Shown: one piece after another, positions 18,364-28,503 of the stretch | How the letters are laid out: each line of letters begins with the position of its first letter | Position numbering within the stretch: the first letter of the stretch is position 1 | Assembly (NCBI GenBank): GCA_947503305.1 | Contig: CANNDF010000006.1 | Location: forward strand, 1-64,000 | Length of the DNA stretch: 64,000 nucleotides | Origin: an uncultured Dokdonia sp. | Lineage (GTDB): Bacteria; Bacteroidota; Bacteroidia; Flavobacteriales; Flavobacteriaceae | Direction of reading: 5' to 3' | The notes under the pieces: generated by a model | What the model was told of the DNA's origin: nothing | What the model saw: only the letters and a program-made list of their open reading frames with translations | Databases searched by the model: none | Position numbers and translations under genes: made by a program

Positions 18364-19191
18364 TTATCGTAATAAGCGATATTCTCTGGGAGTTCTATTT
18401 TTATAATGTCTAAACTTTCTGTTAAAATGAGATAGTGTTTGAAAACCTGAATTTTCAGCAACGATCGCTATAGGCATTTCTGGAGATTCTTTTAAGAGTT
18501 TACAAGCATGCGCAATACGCAACTCTGTCAAAAACTGAGTATAAGATTTTTGAGTTCGTTTTTTAAAATACTTACAAAAGGCATTAGGGGTCATTGTCGC
18601 TATTTCTGCAATTGTTATAAGAGATATAGGAGACGTAAAATGATCTAGCGAAAATTCATAAATATTTTGCATCTTTTTCCCATCTACTTCTGAGAAAGCT
18701 TTGGTGTATATAATATTTGAAAGTGGAGCGCTATTGGCCACGTTGAGTATGGTAATAAGTTGTAAAAAATGAGCAAGTTTATAGAGTCCCTGAGCAGATT
18801 GTATACTTTGAAATAAAGTAGTAATACTAGGAGTAGCCGTTATTTTAAGTCCCGCTTTTGTGAAAGTATAAAAATCCTTTAAGCCCTTTCCTTCTTCTAA
18901 GTCAAGAAATGAGTTCCCAAAGGAATATGGGCTAAAAAATATCGTATGCATTTCTGCCTTCGAATCTATATTATAAAAAACATGAGGCTGTTTCCCTCCT
19001 AAAATAAAAAGATCCCCTTGTTCAAAGCTATGAACAGTATCTGCAACTACCAATGTGCCTTTCCCTTCTTTAATAATACTTATTTGCACTTCTTCATGTT
19101 GATGTAATTGTCCATAAAGCATTCCAGAATCTACCTGAAATACAATAGCTGTGTTACTGGGTTTTGGGATTTTAAAAGGTAATACTTTCAT
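18364..19191 (-). CDS. AraC family regulator of the hydroxyproline cluster
   Basis: 275 aa from the ATG at 19191 (MKVLPFKI). Longer readings would run into the divergent gene and add hydrophobic nonsense, so I reject them. The N-terminal cupin (residues about 20-110: HQHEEVQISIIKEGKGTLVV) probably binds the ligand. The C-terminal double helix-turn-helix (about 175-275) has ATMTPNAFCKYFKKRTQKSY and ENSGFQTLSHFNRKFR. It is divergent from the dehydratase/deaminase gene, 136 bp apart, and probably controls the catabolic operon. Confidence 0.88.
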   Translation of the reverse strand: MKVLPFKIPKPSNTAIVFQVDSGMLYGQLHQHEEVQISIIKEGKGTLVVADTVHSFEQGDLFILGGKQPHVFYNIDSKAEMHTIFFSPYSFGNSFLDLEEGKGLKDFYTFTKAGLKITATPSITTLFQSIQSAQGLYKLAHFLQLITILNVANSAPLSNIIYTKAFSEVDGKKMQNIYEFSLDHFTSPISLITIAEIATMTPNAFCKYFKKRTQKSYTQFLTELRIAHACKLLKESPEMPIAIVAENSGFQTLSHFNRKFRHYKNRTPREYRLLR

Positions 19192-19327
19192 TATGCAAAG
19201 ATACTTTATTGGTGTAAATAGCATAATTAATTTGTAAATAAGGATAATATAAGCATAGTTTTGGATAATTTGCGCGTGTAATTCTATATAGCGATCCAGT
19301 AACTTTGGGATCAAATTTATAATCACT

Positions 19328-20242
19328 ATGTCTATAACCTGGAAAGGCGTTATGCCAGCAGTAACTACAAAGTTTACTGAAAATGATGAACTAGATCTCG
19401 ATATGTTTGCAGTAAACATAGATGCACAACTAGATGCAGGAGTTCATGGAATTGTCCTCGGAGGAACATTAGGAGAAGCTAGTACTTTAGAAGATCATGA
19501 AAAACGGATTCTTACACAAGAGACGGTTCGCCTTGTAAAAGGGAAGGTTCCGGTACTTATGAATATTGCAGAGCAAACGACTAAAGGAGCGGTTATAGCT
19601 GCTCAAAAAGCAGAAGAAGATGGCGCTTCGGCACTGATGATGTTGCCCCCTATGCGATACAAGGCAGGAGATGCAGAGGTAGTGACGTACTTTGGAACTG
19701 TTGCTCGAAATACAGGATTACCTATTATGGTATATAACAATCCTGTAGACTATAAAATAGAAGTGACACTGGATATGTTTGAGCAATTACTCAAATATGA
19801 TAGGATTCAAGCGGTAAAAGAATCTACACGAGATATCTCAAATGTGACACGTATAAAAAATGCATTTGGGGATCGTCTTCGTATTATGTGTGGGGTAGAT
19901 ACACTGGCATTAGAATCATTATTGATGGGAGCCGATGGATGGATTGCAGGACTCGTAGATGCCTTCCCTGCAGAAACAGTAGCTATCTATGAATTACAAA
20001 AAGCAGGACGCATTCAAGAGGCAATTGAAATCTATCGTTGGTTTTTACCCTTGTTGGAGTTAGATATAAACCCGAAATTAGTACAAAATATCAAACTTGC
20101 AGAAGTGCATACAGGTATAGGTACTGAACACGTACGAGCTCCTAGACTCCCTTTATTTGGAGAAGAACGAGCACATGTGCTCCAAGTGATAAAAAATGGA
20201 ATAGAAACAAGGCCTCAATTACCAGACTATAAAAATGTATAA
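19328..20242 (+). CDS. DapA-family deaminase/dehydratase (probable cis-4-hydroxyproline pathway deaminase)
   Basis: 304 aa TIM barrel of the DapA/NAL family. The phosphate-type loop GGTLGEAST is at residues 45-53, the active-site Tyr136 is in VYNNP, and the Schiff-base Lys164 is in AVKEST. Between an aldehyde dehydrogenase and a 4-hydroxyproline epimerase it most likely converts delta-1-pyrroline-4-hydroxy-2-carboxylate to alpha-ketoglutarate semialdehyde. The specificity is inferred from the cluster. Confidence 0.82.
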   Translation: MSITWKGVMPAVTTKFTENDELDLDMFAVNIDAQLDAGVHGIVLGGTLGEASTLEDHEKRILTQETVRLVKGKVPVLMNIAEQTTKGAVIAAQKAEEDGASALMMLPPMRYKAGDAEVVTYFGTVARNTGLPIMVYNNPVDYKIEVTLDMFEQLLKYDRIQAVKESTRDISNVTRIKNAFGDRLRIMCGVDTLALESLLMGADGWIAGLVDAFPAETVAIYELQKAGRIQEAIEIYRWFLPLLELDINPKLVQNIKLAEVHTGIGTEHVRAPRLPLFGEERAHVLQVIKNGIETRPQLPDYKNV

Positions 20243-20247
20243 TTACT

Positions 20248-20523
20248 ATGTTAGATATACGACCTTCATGTGAACATTGTGATAAAGATTTGCCATATGA
20301 TGCTCCCGACGCAATGATTTGTACATTTGAATGTACGTTTTGTAGAGATTGTGTAGAAAATGTACTAGATCATATCTGCCCTAATTGTGGAGGTAATTTT
20401 GAAAAAAGACCGATCCGCCCCAGTAGCGCATTAAAAAAATATCCCGTTTCTGAGAAACGCATTCACAAACCCGTAGACCTTGAAGCGCATAAGAAACGTA
20501 TCCAAACTTTGCTTAGAAAATGA
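20248..20523 (+). CDS. DUF1272 zinc-ribbon protein
   Basis: 91 aa. Four pairs of Cys form a likely double zinc site: SCEHC, CTFECTFCRDC and CPNCGG, as in DUF1272. The C-terminal part is basic. It lies between two pathway genes and overlaps the next start by 4 bp (ATGA), so it is part of the operon. Its role in the pathway is unknown. Confidence 0.85.
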   Translation: MLDIRPSCEHCDKDLPYDAPDAMICTFECTFCRDCVENVLDHICPNCGGNFEKRPIRPSSALKKYPVSEKRIHKPVDLEAHKKRIQTLLRK

Positions 20524-22019
20524 TAACAGGAAAAAACTATATAGGAAATACGCTTAGTAATAAAGGAACGGTTACCTATCAGACATTGAACCCAAAAAAC
20601 AATATAGTAAATGAGCCTATTTTTTATGAAGCAACTTCAGAAGAGATAGACCAGGCAGTAGCGTTAGCTTCAAAAGCCTTTCATAAATTTCGGGATATGC
20701 CGGGATCTGAAAGAGCTTTTTTTATTGCGACAATTGCAGATGAGATAGAAGCATTAGGAGATACACTTATCCATACCTATATGTCTGAAAGCGGACTTCC
20801 AGAAGGGCGTGCCAAAGGGGAACGTGGCCGTACTTTAGGTCAGTTACGTATGTTTGCAAACCTTATCAAAACCGAACATTGGCGCAACCCAACAATATCT
20901 GGAGACCATAAAGAAATACGTCAGGCGTTGATTCCTTTAGGACCTGTAGTAGTTTTTGGAGCAAGTAATTTTCCGCTAGCCTATTCTACAGCAGGAGGAG
21001 ATACTGCCAGTGCTTTGGCTGCAGGGTGTCCAGTGATTGTAAAATCACATCCTATGCATGCGGGAACAGGAGAATTGGTAGCAAGTGCAATTATCAAAGC
21101 AGCAGAAAAGACAGGAATGCCAGATGGTGTATTCTCAAACCTCAATAGCTCAGGGATAGAAGTAGGTGTACAACTAGTAAAAGATCCTCGCGTAAAAGCT
21201 GTAGGATTTACGGGAAGTATCCGTGGAGGGCGAGCCCTTTATGACCATGCAGGACAACGTGAAGAACCTATTCCAGTATTTGCCGAAATGGGAAGTATTA
21301 ATCCTGTCATTATTACTCAAAAAGCATTGGAAATACGGGGAGAAGAGATTGCACAAACCTATGCAGATTCTATTACACTTGGAGTAGGACAATTCTGTAC
21401 AAATCCAGGACTTATTATAGGAATCAAAAGCCAAGAACTTACTAGTTTTGTAGATGATTTAGGAGAAAAAACAGCAACAATAGATGCATACTGTATGTTA
21501 CATCCTTCAATTCATACAGCCTATGAACGTAATGGTAATGAAGTAATCAATCAAAAAGAAACAACACTTGTTGCCGAACATACAACTACTGTAGCGACTA
21601 ACTATGCACAGGCCAAAATTGTTACGGTTTCTGGTGATGCCTTTTTACAAAACAAAACCCTTCATCAAGAAGTGTTCGGGCCTTTTTCTATGGTCGTTCA
21701 ATGTGAGGATCAAACACAATTACTACAAATTATTGATCAGTTAGAAGGACAACTTACAGGTACTATCCTAGCCGAAAAAGAAGAGTACCCTCACCTTGCG
21801 TCTATTGTAAAAAGTTTACAGAATCGGGTGGGGCGTATTGTATTTAACGGAGTACCTACTGGAGTTGCCGTAGTAGATGCGATGACACATGGAGGGCCTT
21901 ATCCGGCATCTACCGATAGTCGTTTTACAGCTGTGGGTAATCAGGCTATTAAACGCTGGGTACGCCCTTTTAGTTATCAGGATTTTCCAGAAGAGCTGTT
22001 GCCAGAATTTTTGAAATAA
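20520..22019 (+). CDS. Alpha-ketoglutarate semialdehyde (2,5-dioxovalerate) dehydrogenase
   Basis: 499 aa aldehyde dehydrogenase. It has the cofactor motif FGASNFPLAYS, FTGS, the general-base region FAEMGSINPV (Glu near 256) and the catalytic Cys near 293 in GQFCTNPG. The AGGDTASALAAGCPVIVK segment and long C-terminus match the NADP-dependent 2,5-dioxovalerate dehydrogenase branch. It would oxidise the semialdehyde to 2-oxoglutarate, the last step of hydroxyproline breakdown. Confidence 0.88.
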   Translation: MITGKNYIGNTLSNKGTVTYQTLNPKNNIVNEPIFYEATSEEIDQAVALASKAFHKFRDMPGSERAFFIATIADEIEALGDTLIHTYMSESGLPEGRAKGERGRTLGQLRMFANLIKTEHWRNPTISGDHKEIRQALIPLGPVVVFGASNFPLAYSTAGGDTASALAAGCPVIVKSHPMHAGTGELVASAIIKAAEKTGMPDGVFSNLNSSGIEVGVQLVKDPRVKAVGFTGSIRGGRALYDHAGQREEPIPVFAEMGSINPVIITQKALEIRGEEIAQTYADSITLGVGQFCTNPGLIIGIKSQELTSFVDDLGEKTATIDAYCMLHPSIHTAYERNGNEVINQKETTLVAEHTTTVATNYAQAKIVTVSGDAFLQNKTLHQEVFGPFSMVVQCEDQTQLLQIIDQLEGQLTGTILAEKEEYPHLASIVKSLQNRVGRIVFNGVPTGVAVVDAMTHGGPYPASTDSRFTAVGNQAIKRWVRPFSYQDFPEELLPEFLK

Positions 22020-22029
22020 TCGATACGAT

Positions 22030-23733
22030 ATGAAATATACATTGATCTTTTTTCTGTTTGGTATTTTATCATGGGGGCAATCTCCTTCAGAAAGTTTGCA
22101 TGCTATAATTAAAGACGTTCAAGAGCACAAAGGATATGATAACGATGTATATCCTATGGGATTGTTTACAAAAGAATATTTTGGTAAGGAGGCCGCTTTC
22201 GCGAAAGCGCAATTAGAAAAACTATCGGCTATCTCCATAAGCGAACTTTATGATACAGATATGATTTCGCTGGAATTATTGAAATACAAACTCCAAGAAA
22301 CGATAGACTATAACACCTATGAACGGTATTTAAATCCATTGCTATCGGATTCAGGATTTCATAGTAGTTGGAACTATATGGTACGACCTATTACCAGCTA
22401 TAAAACAGCAATATCCTATTTAAATAGATTAAATGCACTTCCAGATGTAGTAGATCAATACCTGCCTTTGTTACGTGAAGGATTAAAGAAAGGAGTATCA
22501 CAGCCACGTGTTATTTTTAATGGCTATGAAAGCACATATGACTCACAGATCGTAACCGATTATAAAGAGAGTTTTTATTATAAGCCCTTTGTAAATCTAC
22601 CCAGCAGACTTACAAAAACACAAAAAGATTCACTCCTTAATGCTGCAAAAATAGCTATTAAAGAAAAAGTAATCCCTTCTTTTAAAAGAGTCAAAACTTT
22701 TTTTGAAGAAGAATATTTTCCTACGACCAGAAGGACTATAGGTGTGTCAGAAACCCCTAATGGAGAGGCATATTATCAAAATAGGATTCAGTATTATACA
22801 ACCTTAGATCTTACAGCAGATCAAATTCATCAAAGAGGATTGCAAGAAGTTGCTCGTATAAAATCTGAGATGGAAAAGATCATTGCTGAGGTTAACTTTA
22901 AAGGGTCTTTTACAGATTTTCTACAATTTTTGCGTACTGATGAACAATTCTATGCAAAAACTCCAGAACAATTATTGATGATTGCGCGTGATATGGCAAA
23001 ACGAGCCGATGCACAACTACCTCGGTTTTTTAAAACCCTTCCTAGAAAACCCTATGGTGTCGCTCCCGTACCCGACGCGATTGCTCCAAAATATACTACT
23101 GGACGTTATGTAGGAAGTGCAAAGGGGAGTACAGATCCAGGTTATTATTGGGTAAATACGTATGATTTACCTAGTCGACCACTATATGTATTACCCTCAC
23201 TTACTGTACACGAAGCCGTACCAGGACATCATTTACAAGGAAGCCTAAATCAAGAATTAGGAGATGATATTCCACAGTTCAGAAAGAATATGTATCTCTC
23301 TGCCTATGGAGAAGGGTGGGGTTTGTATTGTGAGTATCTTGCAGATGAAATGGGGATGTATACTACCCCTTATGAACGTTTTGGACAACTCACCTATGAA
23401 ATGTGGCGTGCCTGTAGGCTTGTAGTAGATACAGGAATTCATGCCAAAGGATGGACACGGGAAGAAGTAGTCGACTATATGTCTAAAAATACAGCCCTAT
23501 CTATACACGAGATAAATACCGAAACAGATCGTTATATCTCATGGCCTGGACAGGCGCTATCCTATAAAATAGGCGAGCTTAAAATACGAGAATTACGTGC
23601 TGATGCCGAAAGTGCTTTAGGTGCCAATTTTAATATTCGTGAATTTCATGAAGTAATTTTAGAACAAGGAACGGTGACCTTAGAAATTTTAGGAAAACGA
23701 ATTCGTACATGGATTGAAAAAAATAAAGATTAA
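22030..23733 (+). CDS. DUF885 family secreted metallopeptidase-like protein
   Basis: 567 aa with a short N-terminal signal (about 1-17, ends LSWGQ). The putative zinc motif is TVHEAVPGHHLQ, followed by AYGEGWGLYCEYLADE, both hallmarks of DUF885 carboxypeptidase-like proteins. In this operon it could release proline- or hydroxyproline-rich peptides (for instance from collagen) for the pathway; that is an inference from position. A palindrome copy (22195) encodes AFAKA near residue 57. Confidence 0.8.
   Translation: MKYTLIFFLFGILSWGQSPSESLHAIIKDVQEHKGYDNDVYPMGLFTKEYFGKEAAFAKAQLEKLSAISISELYDTDMISLELLKYKLQETIDYNTYERYLNPLLSDSGFHSSWNYMVRPITSYKTAISYLNRLNALPDVVDQYLPLLREGLKKGVSQPRVIFNGYESTYDSQIVTDYKESFYYKPFVNLPSRLTKTQKDSLLNAAKIAIKEKVIPSFKRVKTFFEEEYFPTTRRTIGVSETPNGEAYYQNRIQYYTTLDLTADQIHQRGLQEVARIKSEMEKIIAEVNFKGSFTDFLQFLRTDEQFYAKTPEQLLMIARDMAKRADAQLPRFFKTLPRKPYGVAPVPDAIAPKYTTGRYVGSAKGSTDPGYYWVNTYDLPSRPLYVLPSLTVHEAVPGHHLQGSLNQELGDDIPQFRKNMYLSAYGEGWGLYCEYLADEMGMYTTPYERFGQLTYEMWRACRLVVDTGIHAKGWTREEVVDYMSKNTALSIHEINTETDRYISWPGQALSYKIGELKIRELRADAESALGANFNIREFHEVILEQGTVTLEILGKRIRTWIEKNKD
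22195..22208. repeat. Dispersed 14-bp palindrome, copy 5 (in DUF885 gene)
   Basis: Perfect GCTTTCGCGAAAGC, read as AFAKA. Confidence 0.95.
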
Positions 23734-23736
23734 AAA

Positions 23737-24741
23737 ATGACTCATAAATTCACCTGTATAGATGCCCACACCTGTGGAAATCCTGTCCGATTGGTAGCTC
23801 AAGGAGGTCCAGAACTTGTAGGAATGAGTATGAGTGAAAAACGACAACATTTTATAAAAGAATATGATTGGATTCGTAAAGGGTTGATGTTTGAACCCAG
23901 AGGTCATGATATGATGAGTGGAAGTATTTTATATGCTCCTCATCATCCAGAAAATGATGTTGCTGTATTATTTATAGAAACCTCTGGATGCCTTCCTATG
24001 TGTGGTCATGGAACTATTGGGACCATCACAATTGCAATAGAAGAGGGACTACTAACTCCAAAAACTCATGGAAAAGTGAGAATGGAAGCTCCTGCAGGAT
24101 TGGTAGAAATTGATTACCAACAGACAGGAACCAAAGTAGATTGGGTAAAACTTACTAATGTTGCTTCTTATCTAGCTGCTCAAAACCTTACTATTGATTG
24201 TCCTGACTTAGGAGAAATTACGTTTGACGTTGCCTATGGAGGAAATTATTATGCGATTGTAGATCCGCAAGAAAATTTTTCAGGAGTACATGATTTTACA
24301 GCTAGTCAGATTATACAGTATAGTCAGATACTACGAGAACGTATTCAAGAAAAATACCCAGATTTTTTTATTCATCCAGAAAATGAAACCATACGTGATG
24401 TCACTCATATGCTATGGACAGGAGACCCTTTAGATCCTACATCGTCTGGGAGGAATGCAGTGTTTTATGGAGACAAGGCGATAGATAGAAGTCCTTGTGG
24501 TACAGGGACTTCTGCAAGATTAGCACAGCTCTATATAAAAGAAAAATTGAAAGTAGGAGAACCTTATATTCATGAGAGTTTTATTGGTTCCAAATTTATA
24601 GGCCGTGTTGAACAAGAAACCACTATAGGAGAATACAAAGCAATTATCCCTAGTATTCAGGGCTGGGCTCGTATCTATGGACATAACACAATTACTATAG
24701 ATGAAGACGATCCATATGCATTTGGGTTTAGTGTAATTTAA
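23737..24741 (+). CDS. 4-hydroxyproline 2-epimerase (proline racemase family)
   Basis: 334 aa. Both catalytic cysteines of the two-base mechanism are present: Cys89 in PMCGHGTIGT and Cys254 in RSPCGTGTSARL. Enzymes with Thr at the second position are dehydratases, so the Cys/Cys pair supports an epimerase or racemase. The neighbours point to trans-4-hydroxy-L-proline to cis-4-hydroxy-D-proline, the first pathway step. The gene starts 3 bp after the DUF885 stop. Confidence 0.88.
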   Translation: MTHKFTCIDAHTCGNPVRLVAQGGPELVGMSMSEKRQHFIKEYDWIRKGLMFEPRGHDMMSGSILYAPHHPENDVAVLFIETSGCLPMCGHGTIGTITIAIEEGLLTPKTHGKVRMEAPAGLVEIDYQQTGTKVDWVKLTNVASYLAAQNLTIDCPDLGEITFDVAYGGNYYAIVDPQENFSGVHDFTASQIIQYSQILRERIQEKYPDFFIHPENETIRDVTHMLWTGDPLDPTSSGRNAVFYGDKAIDRSPCGTGTSARLAQLYIKEKLKVGEPYIHESFIGSKFIGRVEQETTIGEYKAIIPSIQGWARIYGHNTITIDEDDPYAFGFSVI

Positions 24742-24744
24742 AAA

Positions 24745-27315
24745 TTAATCCCTATAATACTCATTTAGTAATAGACCTAATGCAGCAAATCGATGTCCTT
24801 GAGAGCTATTAATACTCATATTTTCAGCACCTAATGCAAGTTTATTAAGTGTATCTTCTAAATCAGATATATCTAAATATGTATATGCATTTAGTACAGC
24901 TTCTAATGGAAAATTATCTTCGGTTTGATCTTCTTTCCCTGGAAATCTAATGAGCTTTCCTTTAGATCTTTGGCTTTTAATAATATGATTAATAGCCTTA
25001 TACATTGCATGCCTAACTGCTTCTTTTTTAGGGTGATTATCTGGCATTACTCTATATAAATTTACAATTCCTCGAGTAATAATTCCATGATAATGAATAA
25101 GTTGATTATGTGCGTCTGACCACATCCCATTGTCCAATTGAAATTCATGGAGTCTTTCAAAATAATCTAAAGCTTTTTTAAGGTATTCTTCTTTTTCTTG
25201 AGGAGCAATAGCATTATATTCTGCCAAGGCCCATATAGCAAAACCATTAAAGTTTGCATTTGTACTAGGAGGGATATTCTGTACCATATAGTCACACATA
25301 CTTTCAGCACTTTCTATATATTTCTTAGGATGGTTAGGTAATAAACGGTACCCTGTTAATAAAGCAACTGTAGCAATACTTCCTTCATACATCACGGATC
25401 CATGATCATATGTAGCATCTTTACAGTTTGAGAGTCTATGAAGACCAAAACTGCCATTTTCTTGTTGATCTTTAAGTAAAAATTGTAATGCATCTTTAGC
25501 TCGTTTTACATACATTTTATTTGGAATTGCCTCATTAGCATTTAGGTACCCTATACTAGCATTTGCAGATAATCGAACCCATGGACAACCGTATGGATTT
25601 TTCCAGGTACCAGATGTTTCTTTATTATATATCTTTTCCATTTTAATATGAAAATTGGAAAATTGAGCACTCAGGTTTTGTATGGGACGCTTACCTACTT
25701 GTTGACCATACCCCTTTTCAAAGGAGTCAATAGATACATCTGCATGATACCACTGTGAATAAGTATTTGACAGCTGTAAATCATCAAACCATGCTTTTCC
25801 AGAGCTTCCTGAATATTCAATTCTATACTCCATAGAATTATAGCCTTCTGGCACAGTAACTTTGATAGTTTCTTTTGTCCAATTTGTATGGCAAAACCAA
25901 TGAGAATTCGACCTAAGGACAGTATCTTCTCCGTTAAAAAACAGTAGTGATATTCTAACTCCTTTACCTATGATATTTTCGGTTTTTAAATGAGCACTTA
26001 ATTGATAGGTTTCTCCTGGATTTACTGGAATATGATTTATAGTTTTTTCAGAAGCATTGTAAGGCCCAGAATAGTATGCAATATTTTGAATGCCAGTATT
26101 ATTTTTAAAAGTGGCAGATTTTTTTCCTGTACTAAAAACTAAAGAAGGATTCATCTCTACGCCACTAATAGTATATGCCTTACCCATACGTGGATACCAA
26201 AAATCAGGTACATTCTTGTCCTCTGTAGTTGCTTCAAACCCTGAGTTTTTTATTAAATTTTTTTGTTTAAAATTTAAATTATCAAACCAAGATTTACCTT
26301 CTCCGTTAGCCTCTATACGATAGGATATACCGTCTACATTTGCTGGGATTCTTATAGAATCTATCGCTATTTTGCTCCATTTTTTTTGATTGCCATATAA
26401 TGAATTCTGAATATGAATAATTTCTTTTTCTTTATTGTAGAGTAGAATAGAAAGACGGATTCCTTTTCCCTTAAAGTTATCGTCGACTCTATAAAAACCA
26501 GAGATGGTATATAGGTCATTTGGAGATACTGTGATTATTTCTGTGTCATATGAATTATTAGTATCTGTATAGTATACTAGTTTATCCTTAGAAGAATTTT
26601 TAAATGCAAGTGATCTCAATCCTTTATAGGATAAGCTTTGGGACTTTTCAATATGTAATAATTCTTTACTAGTAACTAGTTTTTTTTGAGGATCAATTTT
26701 AATAATACTATCCGTTTCAAAACTAGTTGTATTAACAATGGAGCTACTAACTAATTTTAGGGAGATGTCGTCAATCCATGCAGGTCCTTTTCCTCTATAG
26801 AAAATTCCAGCTGCAATTTTAGAAATATTAGAAGTTATAGTGGTTGAAAAAGTTACTTTTCTCCATGTATCATAATTCTCTATTGAAGAGAAAGTAGGTT
26901 CATTTTCATCAAATCCTATAGTCACATCATTTTTATCTTTAAAAGAAAATTGACCATAAACCCCTCTATTTACACCTGGTTTAAAATTTGATGATGTTTT
27001 AAAGTAAAAACTTAGCTCGTATTTCTGACCTTCTTTTACAGGGATATATTCAAGATCAATTCCATTGCGAGCTCTGTTTCCATAGAAATATAATGTTTTA
27101 ATCCCATCTCCAGTATAGTTAAATTTTGCCGATTGCTTTCCAGATCGCTTTACTAGTGTATCTATACTTTGGTAATTTTTATCTTTATATATATAATGAG
27201 ATAGCCTTGATGAATCATTTAATTTTTCAACCCCTCCATTAGGAATAAGTTGTCCATAACAGAGAATAGGAAATATGATGAATATTAATGTGTAGCTTTT
27301 TTTGGTAAAAAACAT
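24745..27315 (-). CDS. Large secreted protein: three carbohydrate-binding-like repeats plus alpha/alpha-toroid domain
   Basis: 856 aa with a signal peptide (about 1-21, ends LCYGQ). Three similar beta-sandwich modules (about 25-190, 195-350, 355-520) share motifs such as SGKQSAKFNYTG, SYKGLRSLAFKN and GKKSATFKNNTG at the start and PAWIDDISL, KSWFDNLNF and KAWFDDLQL at the end; they look like carbohydrate-binding modules. The C-terminal ~320 residues are helical with repeated NGSFG, NGMWSDAH and GYRLLP-type turns, as in toroid-fold glycosidases, lyases or epimerases. I cannot name the activity. It is antisense to, and interrupts, the hydroxyproline cluster. Confidence 0.65.
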   Translation of the reverse strand: MFFTKKSYTLIFIIFPILCYGQLIPNGGVEKLNDSSRLSHYIYKDKNYQSIDTLVKRSGKQSAKFNYTGDGIKTLYFYGNRARNGIDLEYIPVKEGQKYELSFYFKTSSNFKPGVNRGVYGQFSFKDKNDVTIGFDENEPTFSSIENYDTWRKVTFSTTITSNISKIAAGIFYRGKGPAWIDDISLKLVSSSIVNTTSFETDSIIKIDPQKKLVTSKELLHIEKSQSLSYKGLRSLAFKNSSKDKLVYYTDTNNSYDTEIITVSPNDLYTISGFYRVDDNFKGKGIRLSILLYNKEKEIIHIQNSLYGNQKKWSKIAIDSIRIPANVDGISYRIEANGEGKSWFDNLNFKQKNLIKNSGFEATTEDKNVPDFWYPRMGKAYTISGVEMNPSLVFSTGKKSATFKNNTGIQNIAYYSGPYNASEKTINHIPVNPGETYQLSAHLKTENIIGKGVRISLLFFNGEDTVLRSNSHWFCHTNWTKETIKVTVPEGYNSMEYRIEYSGSSGKAWFDDLQLSNTYSQWYHADVSIDSFEKGYGQQVGKRPIQNLSAQFSNFHIKMEKIYNKETSGTWKNPYGCPWVRLSANASIGYLNANEAIPNKMYVKRAKDALQFLLKDQQENGSFGLHRLSNCKDATYDHGSVMYEGSIATVALLTGYRLLPNHPKKYIESAESMCDYMVQNIPPSTNANFNGFAIWALAEYNAIAPQEKEEYLKKALDYFERLHEFQLDNGMWSDAHNQLIHYHGIITRGIVNLYRVMPDNHPKKEAVRHAMYKAINHIIKSQRSKGKLIRFPGKEDQTEDNFPLEAVLNAYTYLDISDLEDTLNKLALGAENMSINSSQGHRFAALGLLLNEYYRD

Positions 27316-27552
27316 ATTAGAAATCTGTTTAGATATTACTGTATATGGATATATAGCACAATATTTTTATAAGTAGTAGCTATGGAATATACTAATAAAA
27401 AAATTATAATGACTTTCATTATTCGAGAGGAATAATATCTTATAATGGGCTATGTGATTACTGTAAATAAATACAATTTTATACATTTGATTTTAAAGTA
27501 ATTTAAAACTTTATTTAGTTATTATATTAGTACCTTAGATAAAAATTACGGT

Positions 27553-28422
27553 ATGAAAAAGCGATGGCTTCTAATGATGTTTTTATGCTCATTTATTGTC
27601 AATGCACAAGAATTTATATCCATTTTACAAGGAGATAATGAATGGGGAATTGATTTCTGGGGAGCAGAGTTTGATACCGGAACGATTAGTATTACCTCAA
27701 CTCCAGTAACTCTTACAGATGAGGTAATATTTAATGGAATAACGTACAAAAGATTAAGGAATGTAGTTGGCGAAGGAATCTCAATTCAGTGTCTTTTGAG
27801 AGAGGAAGAAGGAGTCTTATATCAATATGTAGAAGGAGGGAGCGAAATCGTATTACTTGATTTTACTCTTGAAGTGGGAGACACCTTTCAAATAGGAGTA
27901 GACACTTGTTTTGCTTTTTTTTCTGAGGCTTATGAAATTACAGTTATAGATGTTTATGAAGAATTTTTTGCTGGCGAAACCAGGAAGTTCATCGTTTTTG
28001 ATGTAGGAGAAGAAGAAGAGACATGGATAGAAGGTATAGGTTCTACAAACGGGTTAATACCTGGATTTGAAGATCCAGACTCAGGAACATATCTTGCCTG
28101 CTTTACAAGAAATGGAGAGACTTCTTTCTTTAACAATATGACCTCTTGTACTAATACAACATTATCAATTGATGAGACTAGATTGAGTGGTATAAATTTC
28201 TATCCAAACCCTGTATCAAATATATCTACCATATATATTCCTAACAGATTCAATATAGATACAATTAAGATCTATGATATTTCAGGAAGACTTATTAAAA
28301 ATATAGACATAACTACAGAAGCGTATTTAATCCATAAAACTGATTTTAAGTCAGGAATATATATCTATCAACTATTTTCAAAAGATCAAGTACTGGCTTC
28401 TGAGCAATTTGTAGTGAAGTAA
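27553..28422 (+). CDS. Secreted protein with T9SS C-terminal sorting domain
   Basis: 289 aa with a signal peptide (about 1-18, ends FIVNAQ). The central part is beta-rich and unrecognised. The last ~75 residues form a type A sorting domain: ISFYPNP-like GINFYPNPVSN, then IKIYDISGRLIKN, ending SGIYIYQLFS...EQFVVK. It should cross the outer membrane by the type IX system. It stands alone with its own 237-bp upstream region. Confidence 0.82.
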   Translation: MKKRWLLMMFLCSFIVNAQEFISILQGDNEWGIDFWGAEFDTGTISITSTPVTLTDEVIFNGITYKRLRNVVGEGISIQCLLREEEGVLYQYVEGGSEIVLLDFTLEVGDTFQIGVDTCFAFFSEAYEITVIDVYEEFFAGETRKFIVFDVGEEEETWIEGIGSTNGLIPGFEDPDSGTYLACFTRNGETSFFNNMTSCTNTTLSIDETRLSGINFYPNPVSNISTIYIPNRFNIDTIKIYDISGRLIKNIDITTEAYLIHKTDFKSGIYIYQLFSKDQVLASEQFVVK

Positions 28423-28503
28423 TAGCATTTATAATAATGATTTATGTGATTTTTTGAATATAGAACACGAATTATATTGTCAAACCTTTTTTAAAATAAA
28501 TTA

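Noticed and set aside
18854-18867. GCTTTTGTGAAAGT as a palindrome copy
   Set aside because: Several mismatches break both arms; likely chance in AT-rich coding sequence.
19192-19419. Longer AraC reading frame starting at 19419
   Set aside because: The extension overlaps the divergent DapA-family start and encodes a hydrophobic stretch outside the cupin; the ATG at 19191 begins a normal AraC N-terminus.
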